Positions 1 through 8,619 of a stretch of 64,000 nt of DNA are shown in pieces. Each line of letters begins with the position of its first letter. The stretch's first letter is position 1. A program made the position numbers and the translations under genes. The DNA is taken from positions 62,001 through 126,000 of the forward strand of contig JAHDIN010000003.1 in NCBI GenBank assembly GCA_020630775.1, read 5' to 3'. Below the pieces are notes generated by a model. That model ran no database searches and had not been told where the DNA came from. It saw only the letters and a list, made by a program, of their open reading frames with translations. This DNA comes from Saprospiraceae bacterium (GTDB lineage: Bacteria; Bacteroidota; Bacteroidia; Chitinophagales; Saprospiraceae).

Positions 1-347
1 TAGGTTGGGGTTGGGTCCCGGAATACGGATCAAGTGATGATCCTGAACATTTTGAAAATTTATTGTCCTACTCACCATTACATAATTTGAAAGAAAACGT
101 AGAATACCCTGCGACAATGATTACGACTGCAGATCATGATGATAGGGTAGTTCCTGCCCATTCATTTAAATTCGGTGCAAGACTTCAAGAATGTCATTCT
201 GGAGATCAACCAGTCTTGTTAAGGATTGCCGTGGATGCAGGTCATGGGGCTGGAAAACCAACGTCGAAAATAATTGAGGAGGAAGCGGATCGCTGGTCGT
301 TTTTATTCTACAATACGAATAGTCCAGTAAAATATATAGAAGGGTAG
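1..347 (+). CDS. Prolyl oligopeptidase family serine peptidase, C-terminal fragment (5' end outside window)
   Basis: The frame is open from base 3, so the gene starts before the window. About 114 residues are visible. They contain the end of an alpha/beta-hydrolase domain of S9A type: a GWGWVPEYG stretch typical of prolyl endopeptidases, an Asp in a DHDDRVVP motif and a His in AGHGAGKP that would be the second and third members of the Ser-Asp-His triad. The nucleophile Ser lies outside the window. The family cleaves short peptides after proline and is often exported in Bacteroidota. The ORF-track start at 63 is an internal TTG, not the real start. A bidirectional hairpin terminator follows the stop. 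Family assignment is firm; substrate is unknown. Confidence 0.9.
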   Translation, partial: GWGWVPEYGSSDDPEHFENLLSYSPLHNLKENVEYPATMITTADHDDRVVPAHSFKFGARLQECHSGDQPVLLRIAVDAGHGAGKPTSKIIEEEADRWSFLFYNTNSPVKYIEG

Positions 348-422
348 TTCATGGTTTTGAATATGATCGAAATCTGAAATTTATAAAACAAAACTAATTT
401 CCGATCTGCCGATTTCTAATAA

Positions 423-457
423 CAAAAAAAGGTGCTGAATTTCAGCACCTTTTTTTA
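423..457. terminator. Bidirectional rho-independent terminator
   Basis: GGTGCTGA and TCAGCACC form a perfect 8-bp stem with a 3-nt loop. The stem is flanked by an A-tract on the left and a T-tract on the right, so it can terminate the peptidase on + and the DUF937 gene on -. It sits between two convergent stop codons. Confidence 0.9.
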
Positions 458-460
458 TTT

Positions 461-1078
461 CTATTTTTTAAGGATTTGCATCCCGATATTCAATAAGTCG
501 TCCATCATATTTCCATCTCCATCTCTATCTAGTAATTTTCCGAAGATGCCTCCTAATTGGCCACCTCCTTGAGAAGCAGTACCTCTTGATTGACCTCCGC
601 CACCTAGAAGAATTTGTGCTAAGCCCCCTAGATCTAATCCAGATGATTTTTGTTTTTGACCGATTACACCCATAACAATAGGAGCCAATAGTTGCATTAA
701 CACACCTGACTTAAATATATCTAATCCACTGTGTTGTCCGATTACCTGAGCTGCTTCAAGTTGTTTAGCACCTAATAAGTGTCTAACAATGCCTTCTCCA
801 TTCATCGTCTTAGGATTATTCACTTGAGCTTTTCCCGTAAGAACACCCATTAAGTCACCTAATATTCCTCCATCATGATCTCTTTTTAAGGCACCAAATA
901 ATCCTTCACCGCCTCCAGGTGTTGAAGTACTTCTTGACATGGCATTTAATAAAAGCTCAGCTATTCCAAATCCTGCTTTCTTTACTGCATTTGGGTCACT
1001 TGCCCCAATTTGTCTAGTTAATTGCACGATTAAATCGTCTGATAAATGTCTAGTTACTTCGTTGATCAAATTTGTCAT
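461..1078 (-). CDS. DUF937 family protein (YidB-like)
   Basis: 205 residues. The protein resembles the DUF937/YidB family: an alpha-helical N-terminal half, glycine-rich linkers (GGGG runs near residues 50-60 and 150-172) and no signal peptide. Residues 184-195 read DRDGDGNMMDDL, a DxDGDG-type loop like an EF-hand or dockerin calcium site, which suggests but does not prove calcium binding. The family has no established biochemical role. It appears monocistronic: it ends at the bidirectional terminator and its upstream neighbour is a separate regulator gene. ATG start at 1078 is the only reasonable one. Confidence 0.75.
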   Translation of the reverse strand: MTNLINEVTRHLSDDLIVQLTRQIGASDPNAVKKAGFGIAELLLNAMSRSTSTPGGGEGLFGALKRDHDGGILGDLMGVLTGKAQVNNPKTMNGEGIVRHLLGAKQLEAAQVIGQHSGLDIFKSGVLMQLLAPIVMGVIGQKQKSSGLDLGGLAQILLGGGGQSRGTASQGGGQLGGIFGKLLDRDGDGNMMDDLLNIGMQILKK

Positions 1079-1220
1079 TAATTAGTTTTTAAAATGTGAA
1101 ATTGCTCGAAAGAGCGATTATAAAATAGAAGTCGAATCATTTTAGGAATAGAATGCGCTCGAAATTAAGTATAATTTCAGCAAGATGAAAGGGGGTAGAG
1201 CGGCTTGAGTAAGAGGGGTG

Positions 1221-2333
1221 TTAAAGGTTCTTTAAGTATTGCGAAGGCGTTTGGTTAGTGATCTTTTTAAATACCCTGTTAAATGATGCTTTAGAATTAA
1301 AACCGGACTCTTGGGCTATTCCTAGAATACTAAGGTTTTTTGAATCACCATTTTTTAGTCGTCTCTTCACTTCTTCAACTCTATAGTTGTTTACAAAGTC
1401 ATAGAAACTTTGACTTAGATCCGCATTTAAAATTTTCGAAATTCTATACGTAGGAATGCCGCTTTCTGTCGATAGTTTGTTAATGGATAGCAATGGATCT
1501 AAATACAATTTCTTTTCAGCCATAGTTTTCTTTAACTGCTCTATATCAACATGATTGGTAGTGATGCTTTGTTCATTTGTTTGCTTAGGAAAGCTTATCT
1601 TTTTTGGCGTATTGTCTTCGGTCGCTACTCTGAAAATATCTGTTCTAGTAGCGGCAATGTAGGTCAATATGAATAAAAAGACGCCTAGAAAGGAAAGAAC
1701 ATAGTAATCGTATAGCCAAGTCTTATGTGTTGTATTAAACTCGTTGTAGATGAATCCAGAAAGAGCTAGTATCCAAAGTAGAATCGCTACAATAGTAATC
1801 CAGCTTAACCAAAGCAAATTGACTTTTTGCTCATAGGAATAAGCATTTAATAATTCCTCTCGATACTTTTTAAGCAACTGCAATGTCGCAAATAGATAAA
1901 AAGGTGTAATGAAAAGTTTAATAAAAGGATAGCCTACATGTTTTGAATCTAAAAGAACCCAACCAAATAAAATAGGTGAGACGAGTATTAAAAAGAAAAA
2001 CAAAAATGGGAGAAAGTGCCAGGATTCTTTAATGTCAAATTTAAAATTATCTCTAGTTAGAGATTTGGTATACAGATATAATAGCGGAGGGTAAAGTAAT
2101 GGGATAGCATAGTTCAACTCCGAAAAAAAAGCTTTGTAATAAAATGACTGACTATCAAAAAAATTGAAAACAAAAATGCTATTTATGGTAATTAATATGA
2201 AAATGGCGGCTAAAAATAAATGCTCATACTTTTTATCCTTTTTCCTTAAAAGTAGTAAGGATAATAAGGCAGAAAACGCACCTGATATGACAAATAAATA
2301 TTGCATTAGATTAACTAACATAGGTATAGTCAT
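1221..2333 (-). CDS. Membrane-anchored AraC family transcriptional regulator
   Basis: About 370 residues from the ATG at 2333. Residues roughly 10-235 hold about seven hydrophobic segments, and the last 100 residues form an AraC-type double helix-turn-helix (segments near SINKLSTESGIPTYRISKIL and ILGIAQESGFNSKASFNRVF, with an RVFKKITNQTPSQY ending typical of the family). This 7TM-AraC layout is common in Bacteroidota and is thought to link a membrane signal to transcription; the signal here is unknown. The ORF-track start at 2387 overlaps the divergent gene, and a TAAATTTG box at 2336-2343 lies in the extra 5' part, so 2333 (or an ATG a few codons later) is the better start. Confidence 0.85.
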   Translation of the reverse strand: MTIPMLVNLMQYLFVISGAFSALLSLLLLRKKDKKYEHLFLAAIFILITINSIFVFNFFDSQSFYYKAFFSELNYAIPLLYPPLLYLYTKSLTRDNFKFDIKESWHFLPFLFFFLILVSPILFGWVLLDSKHVGYPFIKLFITPFYLFATLQLLKKYREELLNAYSYEQKVNLLWLSWITIVAILLWILALSGFIYNEFNTTHKTWLYDYYVLSFLGVFLFILTYIAATRTDIFRVATEDNTPKKISFPKQTNEQSITTNHVDIEQLKKTMAEKKLYLDPLLSINKLSTESGIPTYRISKILNADLSQSFYDFVNNYRVEEVKRRLKNGDSKNLSILGIAQESGFNSKASFNRVFKKITNQTPSQYLKNL

Positions 2334-2335
2334 CT

Positions 2336-2343
2336 CAAATTTA
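2336..2343 (-). promoter_or_regulatory. Candidate -7 element (TAAATTTG) of the AraC-type gene
   Basis: Exact match to the Bacteroidota -7 word TAnnTTTG on the minus strand, two bases before the ATG at 2333. The spacing is so short that transcription would begin at or inside the start codon, so either the mRNA is leaderless or a slightly later ATG is used. No clear -33 TTTG was found. Confidence 0.4.
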
Positions 2344-2374
2344 TAATTTATTAGTATAGAGTAGAGAAGTCTCT

Positions 2375-2382
2375 TAAATTTG
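2375..2382 (+). promoter_or_regulatory. Candidate -7 element (TAAATTTG) of the M20 peptidase operon
   Basis: Exact TAnnTTTG match 20 bases before the ATG at 2403. It faces the minus-strand copy at 2336, so the two divergent promoters would share their upstream region. A TTAG at 2351-2354 is a poor -33 candidate at about the right distance. Confidence 0.45.
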
Positions 2383-2402
2383 TGCATTCAAAAATTAGAG
2401 AA

Positions 2403-3803
2403 ATGAAATCAGTTCACACATACATTACAAAGAATAAAAAGCGATTTCTCGATGAATTGCTTGATTTTTTAAAGATTCCGTCAATAAGCGCAGATCCTAA
2501 ATACAAAAAGGATGTTAAGAAAGCGGCTGATTTTCTAAAGATTAAAATGAAAGATGCTGGTTTGGATAAGGTGAAAATCTATGCAACCAAAGGACATCCT
2601 ATTGTGTATGGTGAAAAAATAATTGATAAGAAATTGCCTACTATTTTAGTGTACGGGCATTACGACGTTCAGCCACCTGATCCATTAGAATTATGGAATA
2701 GTGGTCCATTCGAACCTGTAATTAAAAAAACAAAGAAGCATCCTAAAGGCGCAATTTATGCCCGAGGAGCATGTGATGATAAAGGCCAACTTTATATGCA
2801 TGTAAAAGCTTTTGAAGCTATGCAAAAAGAAAATGCGCTTCCTTGTAATGTCAAATTTATGATTGAAGGTGAGGAAGAAGTTGGTTCTGATAATTTAGAG
2901 ACTTTCTGTAAAGCAAATAAGAATCTTTTAGCTTCAGATATGGTTTTGATTTCAGATACTTCAATAATTGATAATAAAACACCAAGTGTTACAGTCGGTT
3001 TGAGAGGACTTAGCTATGTCGAAGTAGAAGTGACAGGACCCAACAAAGATTTACATTCGGGTGTATATGGAGGAGGTGTGGCGAATCCAGTAAATGTTCT
3101 TTGCGAGATGATCGCATCAATGAAAGATAAGAATGGGAAAATCAATATTCCAGGATTTTATGAAGATGTAAAAAGGTTGTCTAAAAAAGAAAGAGTACAA
3201 ATTAATAAAGCACCTTTCAGTGTTACAAAGTATAAGAAGGAATTAGGTATTAAAGATATTCAAGGAGAGAAAGGCTATTCTACGATTGAAAGAACTTCTA
3301 CACGACCAACCTTAGATGTTAATGGTATTTGGGGAGGCTACATCGGTGAAGGTGCTAAAACGGTATTGCCTAGTAAGGCCTATGCAAAGATTAGTATGCG
3401 ATTGGTGCCCAACCAACACCCTGATAAAATCACTAAGTTATTCGAAAGACACTTTAAGAAGATTGCTCCTAAAAGTGTACAGGTAAAAGTGAGTCCACAC
3501 CATGGAGGATTTCCTGCCGTGACACCTACAAATACTGTCGAGTATCAAGCAGCTCATTTAGCTATGAAGGATACTTTTGGTAAAGCACCAATCCCTGTTA
3601 GAGGAGGTGGTAGTATTCCTATAGTAGCTATGTTTGAAAAAGTTTTTGGCGTAAAATCTGTATTGATGGGTTTTGGATTAGACTCAGATGACATACATTC
3701 TCCTAATGAACATTATGGATTATTTAACTATTACAAGGGTATAGAAACAATACCTTTATATTTTAAGTACTACGCAGAGTTAAAATCTAAATCAAAGAAA
3801 TAA
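2403..3803 (+). CDS. M20 family dipeptidase (CNDP-like metallopeptidase)
   Basis: 466 residues from the ATG at 2403; the ORF-track start at 2382 overlaps the candidate promoter. Metal-site motifs of the M20 family are present in order: YGHYDVQPP (His and Asp), ARGACDDKG (bridging Asp), EGEEEVGS (catalytic Glu and metal Glu), a later Asp in LISDTS, and a C-terminal DDIHSPNEH His. The lid/dimerisation domain begins around DLHSGVYGG. The enzyme should hydrolyse dipeptides using two zinc ions in the cytoplasm; no signal peptide is seen. The next gene starts inside the stop codon (TAATG), so the two are translationally coupled. Confidence 0.93.
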   Translation: MKSVHTYITKNKKRFLDELLDFLKIPSISADPKYKKDVKKAADFLKIKMKDAGLDKVKIYATKGHPIVYGEKIIDKKLPTILVYGHYDVQPPDPLELWNSGPFEPVIKKTKKHPKGAIYARGACDDKGQLYMHVKAFEAMQKENALPCNVKFMIEGEEEVGSDNLETFCKANKNLLASDMVLISDTSIIDNKTPSVTVGLRGLSYVEVEVTGPNKDLHSGVYGGGVANPVNVLCEMIASMKDKNGKINIPGFYEDVKRLSKKERVQINKAPFSVTKYKKELGIKDIQGEKGYSTIERTSTRPTLDVNGIWGGYIGEGAKTVLPSKAYAKISMRLVPNQHPDKITKLFERHFKKIAPKSVQVKVSPHHGGFPAVTPTNTVEYQAAHLAMKDTFGKAPIPVRGGGSIPIVAMFEKVFGVKSVLMGFGLDSDDIHSPNEHYGLFNYYKGIETIPLYFKYYAELKSKSKK

Positions 3804-4447
3804 TGAAACTTTTTTGTTTTTTAATCACCTTTTTATTTTCAATTAATATATTTTCCCAAATGGATTCAGTTAGTTACAGTGCAGGATTGATCATTGCAAA
3901 AAATTTAAAAACTCAAGGCTTTAAGGATCTTGATGCCCAGTCTTTTATGGATGCTATCAATGATATATATCAAGATAAGCCAGCTATAATAACAATGGAT
4001 CAAGCGAATAGAAACTTTAAAGAGCATATCGAAAAAGTTCAAAATGAAATGCACTATGAAAATAAAGCTAAAGGCGAGGAGTTTTTAACTCAAAATGCTA
4101 AACGCGCAGAGGTAAATGTTACTGATTCTGGATTACAATATGAAGTCTTAGAGTCTAGTGCAGAGACAGTGCATCCAACATTGATGGACAAAGTCCGAGT
4201 ACACTATCATGGTACTTTGATCGATGGTAAAGTTTTTGATTCTTCAGTGGATAGAGGCGAACCTATTTCCTTCCCGTTAAACGGTGTCATCAAGGGATGG
4301 CAAGAAGGGGTGCAGTTGATGACTGTAGGTTCCAAATATAGATTCTTCATCCCTTATGATTTAGCATATGGCGAAAGAGGTGCTGGAGGTTCTATAGGCC
4401 CATATTCAGCACTTATTTTTGATGTTACTTTATTGGCTATTGAATAA
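3803..4447 (+). CDS. Exported FKBP-type peptidyl-prolyl isomerase (Mip/FkpA-like)
   Basis: 214 residues: a signal peptide (about 18 residues, ending near NIFSQ), a helical N-terminal dimerisation region of the FKBP_N type (about residues 20-100) and a C-terminal FKBP domain with VRVHYHGTLIDGKVFDSS and a PYDLAYGERG signature. Such proteins catalyse proline cis-trans isomerisation and assist folding in the periplasm. The start overlaps the upstream stop by one base (TAATG) and the stop is three bases before trmD, so this is the middle gene of a three-gene operon. Confidence 0.92.
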   Translation: MKLFCFLITFLFSINIFSQMDSVSYSAGLIIAKNLKTQGFKDLDAQSFMDAINDIYQDKPAIITMDQANRNFKEHIEKVQNEMHYENKAKGEEFLTQNAKRAEVNVTDSGLQYEVLESSAETVHPTLMDKVRVHYHGTLIDGKVFDSSVDRGEPISFPLNGVIKGWQEGVQLMTVGSKYRFFIPYDLAYGERGAGGSIGPYSALIFDVTLLAIE

Positions 4448-4450
4448 TCG

Positions 4451-5134
4451 ATGGTTTTTGACATCATCTCAGCTGTTCCAGATTTATTAGAAAGTCCTTT
4501 TAGTCATTCAATATTAAAGCGAGCCGTTCAGGCGGGTCTTTTAGAGGTTAATGTTATTGATCTAAGACCATACGGTAAAGGTAAACATCAACAAATAGAT
4601 GATTACCAATATGGTGGGGGAGCGGGCATGGTAATGATGCCGGAGCCCTTAGATAATTGTATCGAGACACTCAAGCAAAAAAGAGATTATGATGAAATCA
4701 TTTTTTTGAGTCCTGATGGCACTACTTTTAATCAATCTATCGCTAATAAATTGTCTCTCAAGAATAACATAATGCTCATCCTGGGGCATTATAAAGGTAT
4801 CGATCAAAGGATAAGAGATATGCATGTGACGATGGAATTATCCATTGGGGATTATGTGCTTTCAGGAGGAGAATTGCCAGCTGCTGTAGTTGTTGATGCT
4901 GTGGCAAGACTCATTCCAGGTGTGTTAAATGACGGGACCTCGGCGCTTACTGACTCACATCAAGATAATTTATTAGCGCCACCTGTTTACACGAGGCCTG
5001 CTGAATTTAAAGGTCATAAGGTGCCAGAAATATTATTAAGCGGCAATGATAGGCTTATTGATGAATGGCGTAATGACCAAGCAGAAGAGAAAACAAGAGC
5101 AATAAGACCAGACTTACTCAGTGAGGAAGATTGA
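4451..5134 (+). CDS. trmD: tRNA (guanine-N1)-methyltransferase TrmD
   Basis: 227 residues, the normal TrmD length. It begins MVFDIISAVPDLLESPFSHS, has a YGGGAGMVM loop, an ILGHYKGIDQR segment and the LSIGDYVLSGGELPA knot motif that binds S-adenosylmethionine. TrmD makes m1G37 in tRNAs that read CNN codons and prevents +1 frameshifting. It lies three bases after the FKBP gene. rpsP/rimM/rplS, its partners in many bacteria, are not nearby, as is usual in Bacteroidota. The convergent gene downstream is 80 bases away. Confidence 0.97.
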   Translation: MVFDIISAVPDLLESPFSHSILKRAVQAGLLEVNVIDLRPYGKGKHQQIDDYQYGGGAGMVMMPEPLDNCIETLKQKRDYDEIIFLSPDGTTFNQSIANKLSLKNNIMLILGHYKGIDQRIRDMHVTMELSIGDYVLSGGELPAAVVVDAVARLIPGVLNDGTSALTDSHQDNLLAPPVYTRPAEFKGHKVPEILLSGNDRLIDEWRNDQAEEKTRAIRPDLLSEED

Positions 5135-5192
5135 TTCTAATTAAACTGGATAGATTTTTTAGAACGTTTATTAAATGACATCCAATTAGAAT
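5134..5192. terminator. Possible imperfect hairpin between convergent trmD and UbiA-like genes
   Basis: ATTCTAATT (5134-5142) and AATTAGAAT (5184-5192) are inverted copies; an inner TGGAT/ATCCA pair extends the stem with a bulge. The loop is long and no clean T-tract follows, so this is a weak terminator candidate. Confidence 0.3.
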
Positions 5193-5214
5193 GCAATAAT
5201 ATCTTGAATGCTTT

Positions 5215-6087
5215 CTATTGAACCATCGCCAATAAAATAAAACCTAAAGACCTAATCAAAATAATACCATCCACACCACCAGAATAAAAGTAGTCAGATT
5301 TATGTTTCAAGCAGTAGCTAATAAGCAAAGCTGACAATGCAAGTATTAAAATTGCGCCTGTTAGAAAATTAGTAATAGGAACATATTCAATCATTCTGAT
5401 ATATGTCCAACATAAGGCACTCAAGAAAATTAGAAAATAAATCAGCCTTATACTAAGTTTTCGACCCAGAGAGTTGGGAATTGTTTTGACACCCATTTTA
5501 TGGTCGATATCTTGATCTCGAATATCGAAAGGTAGAGTAAGCGCGAGAATAAAAAGAAACCTTTCAATCAATATAATAGGTATAATATCTTTAGAAATGG
5601 CTTGGTCAACTAAAGTCCAAAGGCCTAAATATGACCATACAATTGCTATGAGGAATATTTTAATAAAATTTAAATCCCGTAATCTATTTTGTTTGGGTAA
5701 AATAGGCAGAATGTATAATATAGAAATCAAGCCCATTGGGATTAAGAACGTTATTAATGCTTTTCCCATAAGTACTGAAAATACAAGCGTACCCAATAGG
5801 CCAAAACAGCCATAGATTAGAATATGAGTTTTGTACTTCCTTATAACGGTGAATCGCCCCTCTTTGGCATTTTTTAATTTTTTGATCCCTACTATTCTAT
5901 GAATAGAATAAGTGAAAAGTGTAGCACAAAAAACCAAGAATAAGTACTTAATGTCTACATCAATCTGAAATATAAAATACAACTCTGCAACGAATGCAGT
6001 TGCAACAAGAGAGATATGAAAACTTCCGTATAAATAAAGATTTAAAAGGTCTTTATATAAAGACCTTACCTTAGAAGTATTTGAAAT
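5215..6087 (-). CDS. UbiA-like prenyltransferase family membrane protein (start codon unclear)
   Basis: Hydrophobic protein with seven to nine membrane segments. The second Asp-rich UbiA motif is present as DIRDQDIDHKMGVKTIP; the first motif, normally NxxxDxxxD, is reduced to YSIHRIVG, so prenyl diphosphate binding may be altered or lost. The ORF-track protein starts at a TTG (5982), but the same frame stays open upstream to a stop at 6106-6108 and encodes convincing family-like sequence (LYKDLLNLYLYGSFHISLVATAF) before it. No ATG, GTG or TTG lies in that extension; only ATT/ATA/ATC codons at 6085-6096 are available. I therefore extend to 6087 as an estimate. It follows the M42 peptidase and overlaps its stop. 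Confidence 0.6.
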   Translation of the reverse strand: MSNTSKVRSLYKDLLNLYLYGSFHISLVATAFVAELYFIFQIDVDIKYLFLVFCATLFTYSIHRIVGIKKLKNAKEGRFTVIRKYKTHILIYGCFGLLGTLVFSVLMGKALITFLIPMGLISILYILPILPKQNRLRDLNFIKIFLIAIVWSYLGLWTLVDQAISKDIIPIILIERFLFILALTLPFDIRDQDIDHKMGVKTIPNSLGRKLSIRLIYFLIFLSALCWTYIRMIEYVPITNFLTGAILILALSALLISYCLKHKSDYFYSGGVDGIILIRSLGFILLAMVQ

Positions 6088-7150
6088 TATGATTCTTTTT
6101 AATTGCTAATAATGAGTAGTAAATCAATCGTGTCACATTTTCAATATCATCATGGTGTGCCATCTCCACTGTCGTATGCATGTACTTTAATGGTAATGAA
6201 ATAAGCACAGACGGTACCCCTTGATTTGAATAGGCAAATGCATCCGTGTCAGTACCTGTGGTCCTCGAAGAAGCAGATCTTTGAAACGGTACCTTATTCT
6301 TATTCGCAGCGTCTATAACTAGTTGAAGCAACTTGTTATGCACAGCTGGAGCATATGTCAATACAGGGCCTAAACCACCTTTTAAGTCTCCTTGTTCTTT
6401 TGCTTTATAAAGTGGCGAGGAAGTGTCATGAGTAACATCGGTGATGATGGCAACATCAGGTTTGATGCGATGAGCGATCATTTCAGCACCTCTTAAACCA
6501 ATTTCCTCTTGAACCGCATTTACTATGTATAATGAAAAGGGGAGCTTCTTCTTATTTTTCTTAACTAATTTGGCCACCTCAGCAATACAAAACCCACCCA
6601 TCTTATTGTCAAGTGCTTTTCCTGCGTACCATCTGTTATTGAGTTTTGTTAATACATCATCGAATGTAACAACAGATCCAACATGCACACCCATAGATAG
6701 TACCTCCTTCTTGTCTTTAGCACCTACGTCAATAAAAATATTTTCTAGCTTAGGTGATAAGTTGGCGTCTTTGCCTCTTCTTACATGAATGGCAGGCCAT
6801 CCAAAGACCCCCTTGACAACGCCTTTTTCCGTGTGGATGTTCACCCTTTTTGATGGAGCAATTATATGGTCTGATCCTCCATTCCTAATAACACTTATAT
6901 AGCCATCCTCAGAGATGTAGTTTACATACCATGCAATCTCATCGGCATGCGCTTCTATGACCACCTTGTAATCTTGTCCAGGATTAATAACACCATACGC
7001 AGTGCCGTAATCATCCAAGTAAGATTCATCGACAAATGGATTGATATAATCTAACCACACTTTCTGACCTTCTGCTTCAAAACCAGTAGGAGATGTTGCA
7101 TTAAGGTAGTCGTAAAGAAAACTCTCAGAATTTTTATTAATAATTTTCAT
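6071..7150 (-). CDS. M42 family metallopeptidase (glutamyl/deblocking aminopeptidase-like)
   Basis: 359 residues from the ATG at 7150, three bases after the pyrE stop; the ORF-track start at 7156 is a TTG inside pyrE. Zinc-site motifs of the M42 family are present: EAHADEIAW (His), GKALDNKMGG (bridging Asp), VQEEIGLRGA (catalytic and metal Glu), ITDVTHD (Asp) and a C-terminal HTTVEMAHHDD (His). M42 enzymes form large tetrahedral dodecamers in the cytoplasm that trim peptides from the N terminus. Placement after pyrE suggests one transcript, though the functions are unrelated. Confidence 0.92.
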   Translation of the reverse strand: MKIINKNSESFLYDYLNATSPTGFEAEGQKVWLDYINPFVDESYLDDYGTAYGVINPGQDYKVVIEAHADEIAWYVNYISEDGYISVIRNGGSDHIIAPSKRVNIHTEKGVVKGVFGWPAIHVRRGKDANLSPKLENIFIDVGAKDKKEVLSMGVHVGSVVTFDDVLTKLNNRWYAGKALDNKMGGFCIAEVAKLVKKNKKKLPFSLYIVNAVQEEIGLRGAEMIAHRIKPDVAIITDVTHDTSSPLYKAKEQGDLKGGLGPVLTYAPAVHNKLLQLVIDAANKNKVPFQRSASSRTTGTDTDAFAYSNQGVPSVLISLPLKYMHTTVEMAHHDDIENVTRLIYYSLLAIKKNHNFKYF

Positions 7151-7152
7151 TG

Positions 7153-7803
7153 TCAAATTTCTTGTCTTGTATACACCTCAGACCATTGAACGGGGTCGTT
7201 GTTCCAAGAATCTAGGATTTGTTTTTCTTCTTCATTTATATAGCCAGAACTTAACGCTTCGGATAGCAATGACTCATAATTTGTTAATGTATCCATTGGT
7301 ATAGAACGATCAGTAAATATATCATAAGCTTTTTGAAATCCATAAGTGAAAATAGCCATAACGCCAATAACGTTACCGCCAGCTTCAATTAAGGCATCAC
7401 AAGCTGCAATGCTACTTTTTCCTGTCGAAATAAGGTCCTCAATTACTAAGATTTTAGAACCTGACTTCAGCTCACCTTCTATTTGGTTTTGTCGTCCGTG
7501 TCCTTTTGATTTTGACCTTACGTAAATAAAGGGTTTGTCTATCATATCCGCAAGTAAGGCGCCATGTGGTATTCCAGCGGTTGCAACACCAGCTACAACA
7601 TCAAATGCACCAAAAGCAAACAATTTGTCTTTCATGGCATTTTTGACTTCCTTCCTAATTTCTGGATAGGATAATAAAATTCTATTGTCACAATAAATCG
7701 GCGATTTTAACCCTGAGGCCCATGTGAATGGATTTTTAGGTTGTAACTTTACTGCCGATATTTGGAGTAATTTCTTAGCGATTCCAAGAGCTACAGTACT
7801 CAT
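7153..7803 (-). CDS. pyrE: Orotate phosphoribosyltransferase
   Basis: 216 residues. The PRPP-binding loop is seen as ILVIEDLISTGKSS, and the N-terminal part has the WASGLKSPIYCDNR motif typical of PyrE, plus a GVATAGIPHGA segment. It adds phosphoribose to orotate in pyrimidine synthesis. ATG at 7803 faces the NUDIX ATG at 7821, leaving only 17 bases between divergent starts. It is the first gene of a leftward run with the M42 peptidase and the UbiA-like gene. Confidence 0.96.
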   Translation of the reverse strand: MSTVALGIAKKLLQISAVKLQPKNPFTWASGLKSPIYCDNRILLSYPEIRKEVKNAMKDKLFAFGAFDVVAGVATAGIPHGALLADMIDKPFIYVRSKSKGHGRQNQIEGELKSGSKILVIEDLISTGKSSIAACDALIEAGGNVIGVMAIFTYGFQKAYDIFTDRSIPMDTLTNYESLLSEALSSGYINEEEKQILDSWNNDPVQWSEVYTRQEI

Positions 7804-7820
7804 TAAAATGTTTGAATCAA

Positions 7821-8459
7821 ATGTACAAAATATACATCAACGATAATATCCTAATTCTTAAGGATACTCAAGATGTTCAGAAAAATGATTTTCCGGATGG
7901 CAGTTTGTTGGCGCCTTACAACGGTAAGGTTAAAACACTCTTTTCCTATATCGATATGCTTGAAAAAAGTGCGTCCTTTAGGACGGTTGTGTTGCATTTT
8001 AGCGACATCAAGCAGTTGTGGAAAGACTTTAAATCTCTTTTTAATATAATTAAGGCTAGTGGTGGAGTCGTAAGAAATGAAAATGAGCAATTGCTTTTTA
8101 TTTTTAGAAGAGGATTATGGGATTTACCAAAAGGAAAGATCGAAAAGAACGAAAAGAAGAAAGCTGCAGCATTGAGGGAAGTAGAGGAAGAGACTTCTGT
8201 CAAAAAATTAACTCTGGAAACCAATCTTACAAAAACTTGGCATGTCTACAGAACGAATTCTAAAAAACGTGTTTTGAAAAAGACATATTGGTACATCATG
8301 CAAGCGCCCAAGCAAAAATTAATACCTCAGGCAAAGGAGGATATCACTGAAGCAAAGTGGATGTCTCTTGAAAAATTCGAAAAGTCAAACCTACAAACAT
8401 ATGCTAGTATTTTAGAGGTCTTGAATGCCTATTCAAAACAAGGATCTTCAACTCTTTGA
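7821..8459 (+). CDS. NUDIX hydrolase
   Basis: 212 residues from ATG 7821 (the ORF-track start is an upstream TTG). The N-terminal 65 residues form a separate small region of unknown fold; the NUDIX domain follows, with a complete Nudix box GKIEKNEKKKAAALREVEEETSV beginning near residue 109. NUDIX enzymes hydrolyse nucleoside diphosphate-linked compounds; the substrate cannot be told. A C-terminal KWMSLEKFEK segment matches the usual end of the fold. An AATGTTTG box, one base off TAnnTTTG, lies seven bases before the ATG. Confidence 0.9.
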   Translation: MYKIYINDNILILKDTQDVQKNDFPDGSLLAPYNGKVKTLFSYIDMLEKSASFRTVVLHFSDIKQLWKDFKSLFNIIKASGGVVRNENEQLLFIFRRGLWDLPKGKIEKNEKKKAAALREVEEETSVKKLTLETNLTKTWHVYRTNSKKRVLKKTYWYIMQAPKQKLIPQAKEDITEAKWMSLEKFEKSNLQTYASILEVLNAYSKQGSSTL

Positions 8460-8534
8460 AAATAGATTCAGTCCATCTCTTTTAATCTTCGTTTTTATTT
8501 GCACGATTTTTAATGTTCGTGACTATTTATATAT

Positions 8535-8542
8535 TACATTTG
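8535..8542 (+). promoter_or_regulatory. Candidate -7 element (TACATTTG) upstream of nusB
   Basis: Exact TAnnTTTG match 77 bases before the nusB ATG, in a 160-base gap with no other clear feature. A matching -33 box is not obvious, so the call is tentative. Confidence 0.4.
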
Positions 8543-8619
8543 TAACAACTTACCTTTAAGCGGGTGTGTTTATTTGAAAATGTATAGATTTTTCTTTCAA
8601 TTAAAAATGTTTGCGTCAG

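Noticed and set aside
2164-2346. 60-codon ORF opposite the AraC-type gene
   Set aside because: Lies antisense to a clear coding region; a shadow frame.
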